From positions 1 to 36,018 of the forward strand of contig JADHWR010000004.1 in assembly GCA_016783355.1 (NCBI GenBank): 36,018 nt of DNA, read 5' to 3'. Within the stretch, counting starts at the first letter, position 1, and each line of letters begins with the position of its first letter. A program made the translations under genes and the position numbers. The notes below the pieces were generated by a model. The model made no database searches. It had not been told where the DNA came from and saw nothing but the letters and a program-made list of their open reading frames with translations. Shown here one piece after another: positions 27,301-35,693 of this stretch. The stretch comes from Candidatus Omnitrophota bacterium. Its GTDB lineage: Bacteria; Omnitrophota; Gorgyraeia; Gygaellales; JAHJCI01.

Positions 27301-27693
27301 GCTCATGCTTTGAGGAAAAACAATATTCCTGTAAGAGTTCTTCCCCGGGTAAGTGAGGCAAGGCCCAATGTGATTGATTTGATCAAGGATGGAAAGATTC
27401 AATTAGCAATTAATACCCCCTCAGGAAGAATACCTCGCGAGGATGAAGTAAAGATTCGCTCCCAGATTACTTTGTATAATATTCCTTATACGACAACTAT
27501 TCCAGGTGCCCAGGCTTTGGTAAATGGGCTTGAAGTTTTTATCAAAAGAGACCTGAATGTTACTGCCTTGCAAGAATATCACAAAGCAACGGGTAGCACC
27601 GAGACGAAATCCTCATTCGCGCGCAGTGAAGATGAGCGGGTCCTGTCTCGGCAGAGCCCAAAATTGTCCTCGCTCAAGGGAAAGCCTCTATAG
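24322..27693 (+). CDS. carB: Carbamoyl-phosphate synthase large subunit, with repeat-derived C-terminal tail
   Basis: Duplicated ATP-grasp halves; [23 protein letters not shown] and [21 protein letters not shown]. Confidence 0.97.
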   Translation: MPKRTDIKRILVIGSGPIVIGQACEFDYSGSQACKALREEGYFSILVNSNPATIMTDPGMADRTYIEPLTMDFLIKIIKKERPDAILPTLGGQTGLNLSFFLMKEGILKRYGVESIGAPIEAIARAEDRDLFKKAMQEIGVGMPKSGIAQTLKEGMRIGVSIGFPLILRPAYCLGGRGGSIAYNKNELESFLLNGLEASPVHQVLVEQSVLGWKEIEFEVMRDCVDNVIIITSMENVDPMGVHTGDSIVVAPSQTLTFEEYTNFVNLCHRIIRKVGIVGGGVNIQFAQDPASGNIVIIEVNPRLSRSSALASKATGFPIARLATKLAVGLTLPEVMNQITETPAFFEPTVDYCVFKICRFTFEKFPVTSRIINTSMKAVGEAMSIGRNFCEALQKGIRSTETGRYGLGADAKDKITDQQLENPSSDLLKEIKDKIRLPNDERLFYLRYALKAGLSINEIHRLCRIDPWFLENIKRIVELEEKIKSKGLKAKRKKIDFDDKEFIALLRKAKENGFCDRQIAYLLGITEKEVRIFRKRKKVLPVYKLVDTCSGGLKAKKPYFYSTYETAQEARPSKKKKVVILGGGPNRIGQGIEFDYCCCHAAFALREQGIESVMINCNPETVSTDYDTSDRLYFEPLTYEDVLNIIEIEKPLGVIVQFGGQTPLNLALPLRDAGVNILGTSPENIDIAEDRKRFKQMLHKLALQQPENDTAFTFEEAKKIAQRIGYPVLVRPSYVLGGRAMEIVYDETTLERFIEEAASVSGEHPILIDKFLEDAIEVDVDMIGDGKTFVCAGIMEHIEEAGIHSGDSAMVLPAFSLSKTTEDLIRQATYKMAEELKVAGLMNIQYAVKNGSLYVLEVNPRASRTVPFVSKAIGVPLAKLATRAILGESLKSLGFSKEIIPKYTCVKESVFPFSRFPGVDIILGPEMKSTGEVMGIDRDFSCAYIKSQLAAGQNLPQKGNVFISVCDKDKARIGFIAKKLHDLGFKIFTTSGTAHALRKNNIPVRVLPRVSEARPNVIDLIKDGKIQLAINTPSGRIPREDEVKIRSQITLYNIPYTTTIPGAQALVNGLEVFIKRDLNVTALQEYHKATGSTETKSSFARSEDERVLSRQSPKLSSLKGKPL
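27632..27692 (-). repeat. Composite repeat copy X (reverse orientation) covering the carB 3' end
   Basis: Reverse complement matches 19603-19663 and 35616-35671. Confidence 0.85.
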
Positions 27694-27729
27694 GGTGTAA
27701 TTCGCTGCGGGCAATTCTGGGCAGCCCAC

Positions 27730-27771
27730 CCATTCGACAAGCTCAGGGTTGGCACTGAGCAAAGTCGAAGT
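27730..27771 (+). mobile_element. 42-bp inserted palindromic repeat (attcgacaagctcag...ctgagcaaagtcgaagt), flanked by gcccac duplication
   Basis: gcccac at 27724-27729 and 27772-27777; the corresponding empty site is at 12276-12298. Confidence 0.75.
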
Positions 27772-27818
27772 GCCCACTGCCTCGCCACCCGTTCATCTTC
27801 ATAGACAAGGAAGGAAAG

Positions 27819-28619
27819 ATGCCGGAGTTACCTGAAGTTGAGACAATAAAAAGGGATCTGGAAAGATATATTCTGCATAAGAAAATTAAAGGAGTAGTAA
27901 TTAAAGAGCCGCGTTCGATTAAAGAGCCAGGACCAGCAGCCTTTAAAAAGAAAATAGAAGGCCAGTCGATAAAAGAGATTAAAAGACGAGGCAAGGTTTT
28001 GGTGCTAAGCTTAACAAGCAAGGAATTCCTTGTTGTTCATCTGCGTCTTACAGGCTGGTTTAGCTGGGATAAAAAGGCAGATAAAAGCGCACGCGTTATT
28101 TTTTTATTTTCTGATGGATTTCTTAACTTTTGTGACCCGCGCCTATTTGGAGAACTAAGACTCATAAAAGATTGGCAGAATCTGCCAATGATTAAAAAAA
28201 TGGGTCCTGAGCCATTGGAAATTAGCAAGTTTGAATTTATTCAGATGTTTAAGACCAAGAGAGCAAAGATAAAGCCGCTTTTGATGGAGCAAAGTTTTCT
28301 GGCCGGTATCGGTAATTTGTATGCTGCTGAAGGTTTATTTTGTGCCGGTATTCATCCGCAGAGGGGGGTTTACAAGATAACCTCAGAAGAATTAGGCAGG
28401 CTTTATGATTGCCTTAAAGGGATTTTATCCGTAGCAATTAAAAACCGCGGCACATCAGTTGATACCTTTCGTGATTTAAAAGGAAAAGAAGGAGGGTTTA
28501 GCAGTTATCTGAAGGTTTATGGCCGAAAGAATCAGCCCTGTTTTAAATGTAGGACTCCCATAAAAAGGATTACCCTTGGCGGACGAGGCACATATTTTTG
28601 TTCCCAGTGTCAGCATTAG
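27819..28619 (+). CDS. mutM: Formamidopyrimidine-DNA glycosylase
   Basis: MPELPEVETIKRDLE, LLMEQSFLAGIGNLYAAEGLF, C-terminal CFKCRTPIKRITLGGRGTYFCSQCQ zinc finger. Confidence 0.96.
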   Translation: MPELPEVETIKRDLERYILHKKIKGVVIKEPRSIKEPGPAAFKKKIEGQSIKEIKRRGKVLVLSLTSKEFLVVHLRLTGWFSWDKKADKSARVIFLFSDGFLNFCDPRLFGELRLIKDWQNLPMIKKMGPEPLEISKFEFIQMFKTKRAKIKPLLMEQSFLAGIGNLYAAEGLFCAGIHPQRGVYKITSEELGRLYDCLKGILSVAIKNRGTSVDTFRDLKGKEGGFSSYLKVYGRKNQPCFKCRTPIKRITLGGRGTYFCSQCQH

Positions 28620-28655
28620 TGCGCTGTCAAATTAATTTTTATTATAACAGCGCAC
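28619..28655 (+). terminator. Hairpin after mutM (gtgcgctgt/acagcgcac)
   Basis: 9-bp perfect inverted repeat with AT-rich 19-nt loop; no clear T-tract. Confidence 0.4.
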
Positions 28656-28782
28656 AGAGCAATTGAGCAATCGAAAATAGACAATAGACAAAATAAAAAG
28701 GCTCAATTGCGGTCTAATTTCAATTTTCTATTGTTCAAAGCGGTAGGTTTGCCGCTAAAAACTAATTTTACAAAGCATTAGT

Positions 28783-29640
28783 ATGGCAAAGCGTATATTT
28801 CAGACAAAGACAAAAATTCTTTCTAATATCTGCGTCGGAGAAAGGTTCTATAAATTAACATTTCTTGCGCCAGGGATTGCCCGCTGTGCTCGGCCTGGTC
28901 AGTTCCTCAATATAAGGATAAGTGAAGAATACACCCCATTTTTAAGAAGGCCTTTTAGTATTCATAAATTAGTTCATAGTTCAAAGCTCATAGTTCATAG
29001 TCAAAGAAAAAATCTTAAAGCAGATGGTATAGAGATCCTTTATGAAGTAGTGGGCAAAGGCACAGAGATTTTATCAGAAAAAAAACCAGGCGAATATTTG
29101 GATGTTTTAGGGCCTCTGGGTAATGGATTTAATCTATCCGCTATCCGCTATCCGCTATCCGCTATTTTAGTAGGCGGTGGGATAGGAGTAGCACCCTTAT
29201 TATTTCTTGCCCAAAAATTAATAGAGTACTATCCGCTATCCGCTATCCGCTATCCGCTTGTTTTAATCGGCGCAAAGACAAAGAAAGAGATTTTATGCAA
29301 AAAAGAATTTGAAAGTCTAGGTTGTCGTGTTAAAATATCCACAGATGACGGCTCCAGTGGATTTAAAGGCAAAGTCACAGACTTATTGAAGCATTTACTA
29401 AGAGCTAAGAGCTATCAACGAGGAACTATTTACGCTTGTGGTCCGAAGCCAATGCTTAAAGAGATAACACTACTTTCAAGGCAATATGGGATTCCTGGTC
29501 AGATTTCTTTGGATGAATATATGGCCTGTGGCATGGGAGTATGTTTGGGTTGTCTGGTCGAGACTTACGAGGGTAGAAAACTTGTTTGTCGTGATGGACC
29601 AGTATTTGATACATCAATAATAAAAGGAGGTGACAGATGA
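28783..29640 (+). CDS. pyrK: Dihydroorotate dehydrogenase electron-transfer subunit PyrK
   Basis: FLRRPFSIHK FAD motif, LLVGGGIGVAPL-like ILVGGGIGVAPLLFLA, CGMGVCLGC...VCRDGPVF 2Fe-2S ligands. Confidence 0.9.
   Translation: MAKRIFQTKTKILSNICVGERFYKLTFLAPGIARCARPGQFLNIRISEEYTPFLRRPFSIHKLVHSSKLIVHSQRKNLKADGIEILYEVVGKGTEILSEKKPGEYLDVLGPLGNGFNLSAIRYPLSAILVGGGIGVAPLLFLAQKLIEYYPLSAIRYPLVLIGAKTKKEILCKKEFESLGCRVKISTDDGSSGFKGKVTDLLKHLLRAKSYQRGTIYACGPKPMLKEITLLSRQYGIPGQISLDEYMACGMGVCLGCLVETYEGRKLVCRDGPVFDTSIIKGGDR
28971..29006 (+). repeat. Heptanucleotide tandem in frame inside pyrK
   Basis: agttcat agttcaa agctcat agttcat agtcaaa. Confidence 0.75.
29134..29165 (+). repeat. Heptanucleotide tandem tatccgc in frame inside pyrK (copy 1)
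   Basis: ctatccgctatccgctatccgctatccgctat. Confidence 0.88.
29230..29259 (+). repeat. Heptanucleotide tandem tatccgc in frame inside pyrK (copy 2)
   Basis: tatccgctatccgctatccgctatccgct. Confidence 0.88.
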
Positions 29641-29879
29641 CGGATTTAGATTTGTGGGGGATTTTTCTAAAAAATACAAGCATTATTGCAGCCATAGTTA
29701 GTCTCTTAGTTGCTGTGGATTTACTTTTGGGGGCACGTGTTTTAATTGGTTTAAAGCGGATATTAGAGAAACCAATAGAGATTGATAAAACAATACTCAG
29801 CTCTAAGATAAGGATTGTCTTGGCGATTATATTTATAATTCTTTCTATCCTTATATTCTTGTTGGTAAAGCAAGTCTAA
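29637..29879 (+). CDS. Small two-TM membrane protein
   Basis: Hydrophobic segments; overlaps pyrK stop. Confidence 0.6.
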   Translation: MTDLDLWGIFLKNTSIIAAIVSLLVAVDLLLGARVLIGLKRILEKPIEIDKTILSSKIRIVLAIIFIILSILIFLLVKQV

Positions 29880-29886
29880 TCAAAAG

Positions 29887-31011
29887 GTGAATGAGCCCTT
29901 TGTCTCTGTAATTATTCCTGTCAAGAACTTTGCGCGTACAATTGCAAAGACCTTTGAGTACCTCTTAGACATTGACTACCCTCGGGAATGCCTGGAGATT
30001 ATCATTGCTGATGGCGGCTCAAAAGACGAAACCCTTTCGATAATCAAAGAGTGGCAGGAAAAATACCCTTTCATTAAACTGATTCAGATTAAAGATTGTC
30101 CCTCACCTGCTTATGCGCGAAATCGTGCCTTAGAATCAGCAAGAGGTGATTTTTTGTTTTTTACTGACGCTGATTGTGCCCCCTGTCCTAATTGGATTTA
30201 TTTGATACTTGAGATTTTCAAGCGCGACCCCCAAATTGCTGCGGTAGGAGGCGAGGTATATACCCTAAGGGTTGAGCTAAATAATTTAGTTGAGGCCTGG
30301 TGTGAGCATTTTCGATTTAATATGGTTTCCCCCCGTTATGGCTTTATGGGCGAGGGTTATTTTCCTGATTTCCCCAGAGCCCCCAAGCCATCTGATATCG
30401 CAGGCCATAAGGCATATTTCTTTGGCACCTGCAATGTTGCCTATCGGGCGCAAGTAATTAAGCAGATAGAGGCAAAATTCTGGGATAACCCAACTGGCGA
30501 GGATATGGATTTTACTTTTCGACACAGAAGTAAGGGCTTCAAATTCTACTTTGCTCCTCAGGCAAGGGTTAACCATATGCACCGTGCAAACCTTAAGTCT
30601 CTGCGCAAGGTTTGGGTAACCTATGGTCAGGCACATGCTCCTTTGGTTGCTAAGTACGTAAAGAGAAAAGGAATAGAGCTAATCGCCCAATTTTTAAAGA
30701 CAGCCCCTTCCCTGGTTATACCATTTCCAATAAAGGGTTTTGTTTATATAGGCAATTTTCATCTGGTGCATATTTTTGCCTTATTTTTTATTTTAGGATT
30801 AATTTTTCAGGCAGGAATATTTGCCTGGGCTTTTTTGCTCGCTTCTTTTTATTTCCTCTTTCAGTATATTAAGTGGAATTTCCCAATGGAGCCGCGTAAC
30901 AAATTCCTCTTTTGGTGCAGGATAAAGTATCTGACAAACCTTTCTTTTATCTGGGGTGGACTAAAAGACTTTTCTAAATACAAAATCATCTGCATCGAAC
31001 CAAGCTTCTGA
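29887..31011 (+). CDS. Family 2 (GT-A) glycosyltransferase
   Basis: VSVIIPVKNFARTI, EIIIADGGSKDETL, FFTDADCAP, GEDMDFTFRHRSKG; C-terminal TM segments. Confidence 0.9.
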   Translation: MNEPFVSVIIPVKNFARTIAKTFEYLLDIDYPRECLEIIIADGGSKDETLSIIKEWQEKYPFIKLIQIKDCPSPAYARNRALESARGDFLFFTDADCAPCPNWIYLILEIFKRDPQIAAVGGEVYTLRVELNNLVEAWCEHFRFNMVSPRYGFMGEGYFPDFPRAPKPSDIAGHKAYFFGTCNVAYRAQVIKQIEAKFWDNPTGEDMDFTFRHRSKGFKFYFAPQARVNHMHRANLKSLRKVWVTYGQAHAPLVAKYVKRKGIELIAQFLKTAPSLVIPFPIKGFVYIGNFHLVHIFALFFILGLIFQAGIFAWAFLLASFYFLFQYIKWNFPMEPRNKFLFWCRIKYLTNLSFIWGGLKDFSKYKIICIEPSF

Positions 31012-31020
31012 GGAACAGCA

Positions 31021-32151
31021 ATGGAGTTTTATTTATTTTTTCTTATCGCATTAATTATCACTGCAGCAATTATCATTACTTTTTGGTGGTTGAGTAAACG
31101 CATCCCCCAGGCATTTGACCAAGAGCAGATTATCAGCCGGCTTAAAGAAACATTAGGAGCACTTTCCTTTGAAGCACTCTCTAAAAATACAGAACAATTT
31201 TTGAAACTTGCTCGGCAGACCCTGGCAAAAGAGACAGAGGTGCACACAGAGCAACTTCAGGGCAAAAAGGAGCTAATTGACCAGACACTTCATGAAATGA
31301 GAGAAAAATTGACTGAGGTAGAATCTGTTGTTAGAAATTTTGAAAATGAGCGCAAGGAGCAATTTGGAGAGGTTTCAACACAGTTGAAATCTGTAGTAGA
31401 AACCACATCTCGGCTGCAAAATGCACTTGCCAGCAGTAAGGCTCGCGGGCAGTGGGGCGAGAGGATGGCAGAGGATGTTTTAAGGCTCGCTGGCTTTATC
31501 GAGGGCGTAAATTATAGAAAGCAGAAGACATTAGAATCAGGTCGGCCGGATTTCACCTTTCTTTTGCCACAGGATCTCATTGTCAATATGGATGTTAAAT
31601 TTCCCTTTGATAATTATCTGCACTATCTTGAGGCAAAGGAGGATTCAGAGAAGCAAAGATATAAAGAGCAATTCTTGAGAGATGTAAAGGCAAGGATAAA
31701 AGAGGTTACAAGCCGGGATTATATTAATCCTGCTCAGAATACGATAGATTATGTGATTCTTTTTATTCCCAATGAGCAAGTTTACGCATTTATTAATGAA
31801 GCCGATAGTTCCATGTTGGATGAGGCATTAAGAAACAAGGTTGTATTTTGTTCTCCGCTTACTTTATATGCAATCCTTGCTGTAATTAGGCAGGCAACTG
31901 ACACATTTAAATTAGAACACACAACCGGTCAAATCCTTGGTTTACTGGGGACATTTAATAAACAATGGGCTAAATTCGTTGAATCTATGGCAAAAATGGG
32001 CAAGAGTTTGGAAGATGCCCAGAAGGAATTTGACACCTTGGTTTCTACCCGGCGCAGACAACTGGAGCGGTCCCTTGAAAAAATCGAGGAATTGCGCACA
32101 GAAAAAGGAATAAATCTGATTACCAATGGATCGACTCAAACAGAAGAATGA
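31021..32151 (+). CDS. rmuC: DNA recombination protein RmuC
   Basis: N-terminal TM, coiled coil, SSKARGQWGERMAEDVLRLAGFIEGVNYRKQ, DVKFPFDNY. Confidence 0.93.
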   Translation: MEFYLFFLIALIITAAIIITFWWLSKRIPQAFDQEQIISRLKETLGALSFEALSKNTEQFLKLARQTLAKETEVHTEQLQGKKELIDQTLHEMREKLTEVESVVRNFENERKEQFGEVSTQLKSVVETTSRLQNALASSKARGQWGERMAEDVLRLAGFIEGVNYRKQKTLESGRPDFTFLLPQDLIVNMDVKFPFDNYLHYLEAKEDSEKQRYKEQFLRDVKARIKEVTSRDYINPAQNTIDYVILFIPNEQVYAFINEADSSMLDEALRNKVVFCSPLTLYAILAVIRQATDTFKLEHTTGQILGLLGTFNKQWAKFVESMAKMGKSLEDAQKEFDTLVSTRRRQLERSLEKIEELRTEKGINLITNGSTQTEE

Positions 32152-34643
32152 AAGAGTCTGTTTCCTTTCCACATATTTATGTAGTGGAAGCATCTGCCGG
32201 TTCAGGGAAGACGCGTGCCCTTTCAGAAAGATACGTTGATTTCCTCTTAAACCCTCCGCAAGTTCCCTTTCCCATCCCTTTTGATTTCCGCAATATCTTA
32301 GCAATTACATTCACTAATGAAGCAGCCAATCAAATGAGACAGAGGGTCCTTCTTGTCCTTAAGAAAGAGGCATTAGAAAAAGGGAGAAAAAAGGCAGGGA
32401 ATCTGGTTGATAGAATCCTAAGGGATTATTCGGATTTGCGCATTATGACGATTGACAGCTTCATCAATCTGCTTTTGATTGCCTCAAGTCTCCAGTTGAA
32501 ACTACCGCCGTATTATGAGATTATGCCTGATTCCAGTCAATACCTTAGTTTTGCTTTGAATAGTTTATTAGAAGATATTGAAGCGCAACCAAAGATAAAA
32601 AATATTTTCTTAGGCTTCATGAAATCTTATCTTGAAATTGAGAATCAAAGGAGTTGGCACCCCAAAAGAATATTGCTTAATTTACTTGATGATTTACATC
32701 GTCAAGAAAATATGCGGGCAAAGGATTTTAGTGCAGATTTACCCCGCCCTGTACCGTATGATACAGGGCGGGGTTTATTTAAGACAGAAGCACAACTAAA
32801 ACAAGACCTCATGGTTTTTTTTGATTGCTTAAAAAGCAAAAGGAATATTGAACAGCGCTTTTTAAGAACACTAGAAGGCGCCTTGGATAAACAGGGCAAG
32901 GCTTTTGTTGCGAGCCTCTGCGAGATAGTTAAAAAAGAGCCACATCTGAGGGGCGAGGTCGAAAATTTATGGAAGAGGATTAAAAAGAAATCAGAAGATT
33001 ATCTTTATGTCTTCTGTCATCTCAAGAATAAGTTTTATTTAGAGGTATTTTTTGCCTTTCAGGAGAGACTTCGGGAGGTGAAAGAAAAAAAGCGTATTGT
33101 TTTTTTGGACGAACTTAATAAAAAGGCAAAAGAACTTTTAATGAAAGAAAACATCGTAGCAGCTGAGATTTATTATAAATTATCTGCCCAGATTTTCCAC
33201 TATCTTATTGATGAATTTCAGGATACAAGCAAACTCCAATGGCAAAATATTGAGGTTTTAGTTGAGGACGCTATCAGTAAAGGCGGAAGTCTTTTTTATG
33301 TCGGCGATAAAAAGCAGGCAATATATCGTTTCCGCGGTGGAGATCTTCGATTATTCGACCAAATAAAAAAACAATTCCATATTCCTTCTCAAAATCTGTA
33401 TGAAAGGAAGCTTAATTTTAACTATCGCTCTCGTTGGGGGATCGTCAATTTTAATAATCAAGTATTTAGCCAAGAGAATTTAACCAGGTTCCTGAGAGAA
33501 AATAAGAATTTAACCATTGAGGCCCAGAGAAGAATCCTCAATGTTTTTAAAGGCAACTTACAGGCGCTGCCTACTAAAGAAAAAAAAGACCAAAAGCGCC
33601 GCTGCGTTTATACGCAGATAGTCTCGGGTAAAGATAGAGGGGAGCTTGCGAAAAATATAAAGGCAAAGCTTAAAGAAACACTTTCTCGCTTAAGAAAAAG
33701 GTTCAATGATGAAGACATACTGATTCTTATGCGGCAGAATTCTCAGGTACGGGAGATTGTTGGTTTTCTGATTGAGGAAAATATTCCTGTTGCCTCCAGC
33801 CGCACAATTAGCATTGGTAACAATTTCTTAATTAAAGAGATTATATCTTTGCTTAATTTTTTGAATTCACCCACTGATAATCTTTCATTTGCAGGCTTTA
33901 TCCTTGGCGACATTTTCCTTAAAGCCGAAGGCATAAAGCAAGAGCAATTATATGATTGGTTTGAAACTTTAAGCAAGGAAGGTTTTCGGGGTAGTTTCTA
34001 TGCAGAATTTCGTCATTGGCAGCCTGGGGTTTGGCGCGATTTTTTTGAATATTTATTTAAAGGAGCAGGGATTTTACCTGTTTATGATTTAGTTTCCGAG
34101 GTATATTTCCGTTTTAAAATTGGCAAAAATTTCCCTGATTTTGAAGGTTTTTTTCGGCATCTCTTAGAGGTAATAAAGAATCGGCAAGAGCAAGAGGGCT
34201 CTTTGGGTGATTTTTTGAGGTGGTTTTCGGATGCCTCTGAAGAAGAATTGAGTGTTTTATTGCCTGAGAATCTGCCGGCAATTAAGGTATCAACCATACA
34301 TAAAGCAAAGGGTTTAGAAGCGAATGTTGTGATTTTACCTTTTGTTAATTTGGAACCAAAATTAACGCAAAGAGGAAAACCGGCTAATGTTGTTCTTGAG
34401 GATGAAGACAAACTCCACCTTCTTTATTTTAAAAAGGAGATTCTCTTTGCCCATCCATATTTAAGAGATATATATCAACAAAAATACTCTCAGGCATTTT
34501 TGGATGAATTAAACTGCCTTTACGTTGCTTTCACGCGGGCAAAAGAGGAACTTCACATATTAATACCGACGAAAGACAGAAAGGAAAATCCTATTATTTC
34601 ATTATTGTCGTATGAGCAAAGCGCCACACCAAATTCTTTCTAA
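32148..34643 (+). CDS. AddA/UvrD-like superfamily I helicase
   Basis: VEASAGSGKTRALSERYVDFL, LAITFTNEAANQMRQR, YLIDEFQDTSKLQW, VGDKKQAIYRFRGGD, STIHKAKGLEANVVILP, LYVAFTRAKEELHIL. Confidence 0.92.
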   Translation: MKESVSFPHIYVVEASAGSGKTRALSERYVDFLLNPPQVPFPIPFDFRNILAITFTNEAANQMRQRVLLVLKKEALEKGRKKAGNLVDRILRDYSDLRIMTIDSFINLLLIASSLQLKLPPYYEIMPDSSQYLSFALNSLLEDIEAQPKIKNIFLGFMKSYLEIENQRSWHPKRILLNLLDDLHRQENMRAKDFSADLPRPVPYDTGRGLFKTEAQLKQDLMVFFDCLKSKRNIEQRFLRTLEGALDKQGKAFVASLCEIVKKEPHLRGEVENLWKRIKKKSEDYLYVFCHLKNKFYLEVFFAFQERLREVKEKKRIVFLDELNKKAKELLMKENIVAAEIYYKLSAQIFHYLIDEFQDTSKLQWQNIEVLVEDAISKGGSLFYVGDKKQAIYRFRGGDLRLFDQIKKQFHIPSQNLYERKLNFNYRSRWGIVNFNNQVFSQENLTRFLRENKNLTIEAQRRILNVFKGNLQALPTKEKKDQKRRCVYTQIVSGKDRGELAKNIKAKLKETLSRLRKRFNDEDILILMRQNSQVREIVGFLIEENIPVASSRTISIGNNFLIKEIISLLNFLNSPTDNLSFAGFILGDIFLKAEGIKQEQLYDWFETLSKEGFRGSFYAEFRHWQPGVWRDFFEYLFKGAGILPVYDLVSEVYFRFKIGKNFPDFEGFFRHLLEVIKNRQEQEGSLGDFLRWFSDASEEELSVLLPENLPAIKVSTIHKAKGLEANVVILPFVNLEPKLTQRGKPANVVLEDEDKLHLLYFKKEILFAHPYLRDIYQQKYSQAFLDELNCLYVAFTRAKEELHILIPTKDRKENPIISLLSYEQSATPNSF
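32742..32773 (+). mobile_element. 32-bp palindromic mini-element (family 2) in frame in the helicase gene, TSD TTTA
   Basis: ccccgccctgta/tacagggcgggg 12-bp arms; ttta on both flanks; 32+4=36 nt = 12 codons. Confidence 0.85.
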
Positions 34644-35232
34644 TCTCCTGGCCAGCCAGCTTGTGCCTTTAAGCGAATTGTCCTATTTTGCTAAAGAGGC
34701 AGGAAAAAAGCGCGGTGAGGTTATTCATTATCTCTTATCCCTTGTTGATGATATTGATGAATTCCTGCCCGCACTGAAAGAAAAGGTAAGAGCTGCCTGT
34801 CATCGTTTTCTTTACCCCCTTCGAAGTAAGTCGCCAGAGGTGACTGCCTCGCCTGCGGCGGGGACTTCGAACGGGGTTTATAATGATGCAGAGGAGATAA
34901 TCGCCACCTTACGGAAGATTTTAAATTTGCCGAAGATACGGGAATTGTTTTCAGAAAAAAACAACCCTGCTTATAATGAAAAAGAAGTGGTAGACAAACA
35001 AGGTAACTTGAAGCGTATCGACCGGCTGATTCTTAAAGAAAAAGAGATTATTGTTGTTGATTATAAAACAGGAGAGTCATACAGCAAAGAACATGCAGGA
35101 CAGATTAAGGAATATATTGATATTTTAAAAGAGATTTATCCCAATCGTTCTTATCGCGGTCTTTTGATTTATATTGACACTAAAGAAATCAGGGAAATAG
35201 GGGACGGTTGTGCTCGCTCAGTAATTCAGTAA
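34612..35232 (+). CDS. PD-(D/E)XK (RecB-type) nuclease domain protein
   Basis: GNLKRIDRLILKEKEIIVVDYKTGE...QIKEYIDILKEI. Confidence 0.83.
   Translation: MSKAPHQILSNLLASQLVPLSELSYFAKEAGKKRGEVIHYLLSLVDDIDEFLPALKEKVRAACHRFLYPLRSKSPEVTASPAAGTSNGVYNDAEEIIATLRKILNLPKIRELFSEKNNPAYNEKEVVDKQGNLKRIDRLILKEKEIIVVDYKTGESYSKEHAGQIKEYIDILKEIYPNRSYRGLLIYIDTKEIREIGDGCARSVIQ
34815..34876 (+). mobile_element. 62-bp family-1 element in frame in the nuclease gene, TSD TTTA
   Basis: 57/62 identical by eye to the pyrC copy; ttta on both flanks. Confidence 0.88.
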
Positions 35233-35343
35233 CCTTTTAAAGAGTTGGCTAATTACTGAGCATTTATAAGCGGGTGGCGAGACTACCCGAATGAAAGTAT
35301 TTATTCCCAGCGCTGAAATCTTTCAGCGGCCTGCTACGGCTTA

Positions 35344-35411
35344 CCCCGTTCGAAGTCCCCGCCACGGAATTTAGCGGGGCAGTCGCCCCTGGCGTCTTAC
35401 TTCGAACGGGG
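35344..35411 (-). mobile_element. 68-bp family-1 element (reverse orientation)
   Basis: 13-bp TIRs ccccgttcgaagt/acttcgaacgggg; reverse complement shares aagrcgccaggggcgactgcccc core. Confidence 0.85.
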
Positions 35412-35573
35412 TAATTCCTTGCAGACACTTGCCGAGAGATTTCTAATTGCGCTGTCCATAAAAACTTTCATTCTCAAGTCAAGCGGCTCATAGATCTTTG
35501 GAAGTCGGACTTCCAAAATTGATCTTATAAGCGGGTGGCGAGGCAGCCCCGCCTACGGCGGGGAAATAGCCCG

Positions 35574-35595
35574 CCCCGTACCATACGGTACGGGG
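35574..35595 (+). mobile_element. 22-bp family-2 palindrome, TSD CCCG
   Basis: ccccgtacc/ggtacgggg; cccg on both flanks; empty site at 27704-27715 (reverse). Confidence 0.75.
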
Positions 35596-35671
35596 CCCGC
35601 AGCGAATTATGCCCTATAGAGGCTTCCCCTTGAGCGAGGACAATTTTGGGCTCTGCCGAAGACAGGACCCG

Positions 35672-35693
35672 CCATGTACCGTATGGTACAGGA
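35672..35693 (+). mobile_element. 22-bp family-2 palindrome, TSD CCCG
   Basis: ccatgtaccgtatggtacagga between cccg repeats. Confidence 0.7.

Noticed and set aside
29134-29259. Possible CRISPR array because of multiple short repeats
   Set aside because: Units are 7 nt with no unique spacers, they are inside an open pyrK reading frame, and there are no cas genes in the window.
35344-35411. 4-bp TSD for the fifth family-1 copy
   Set aside because: Flanks are ctta and taat; this is not a direct duplication (the palindrome instead extends by tta/taa), so I did not count it.
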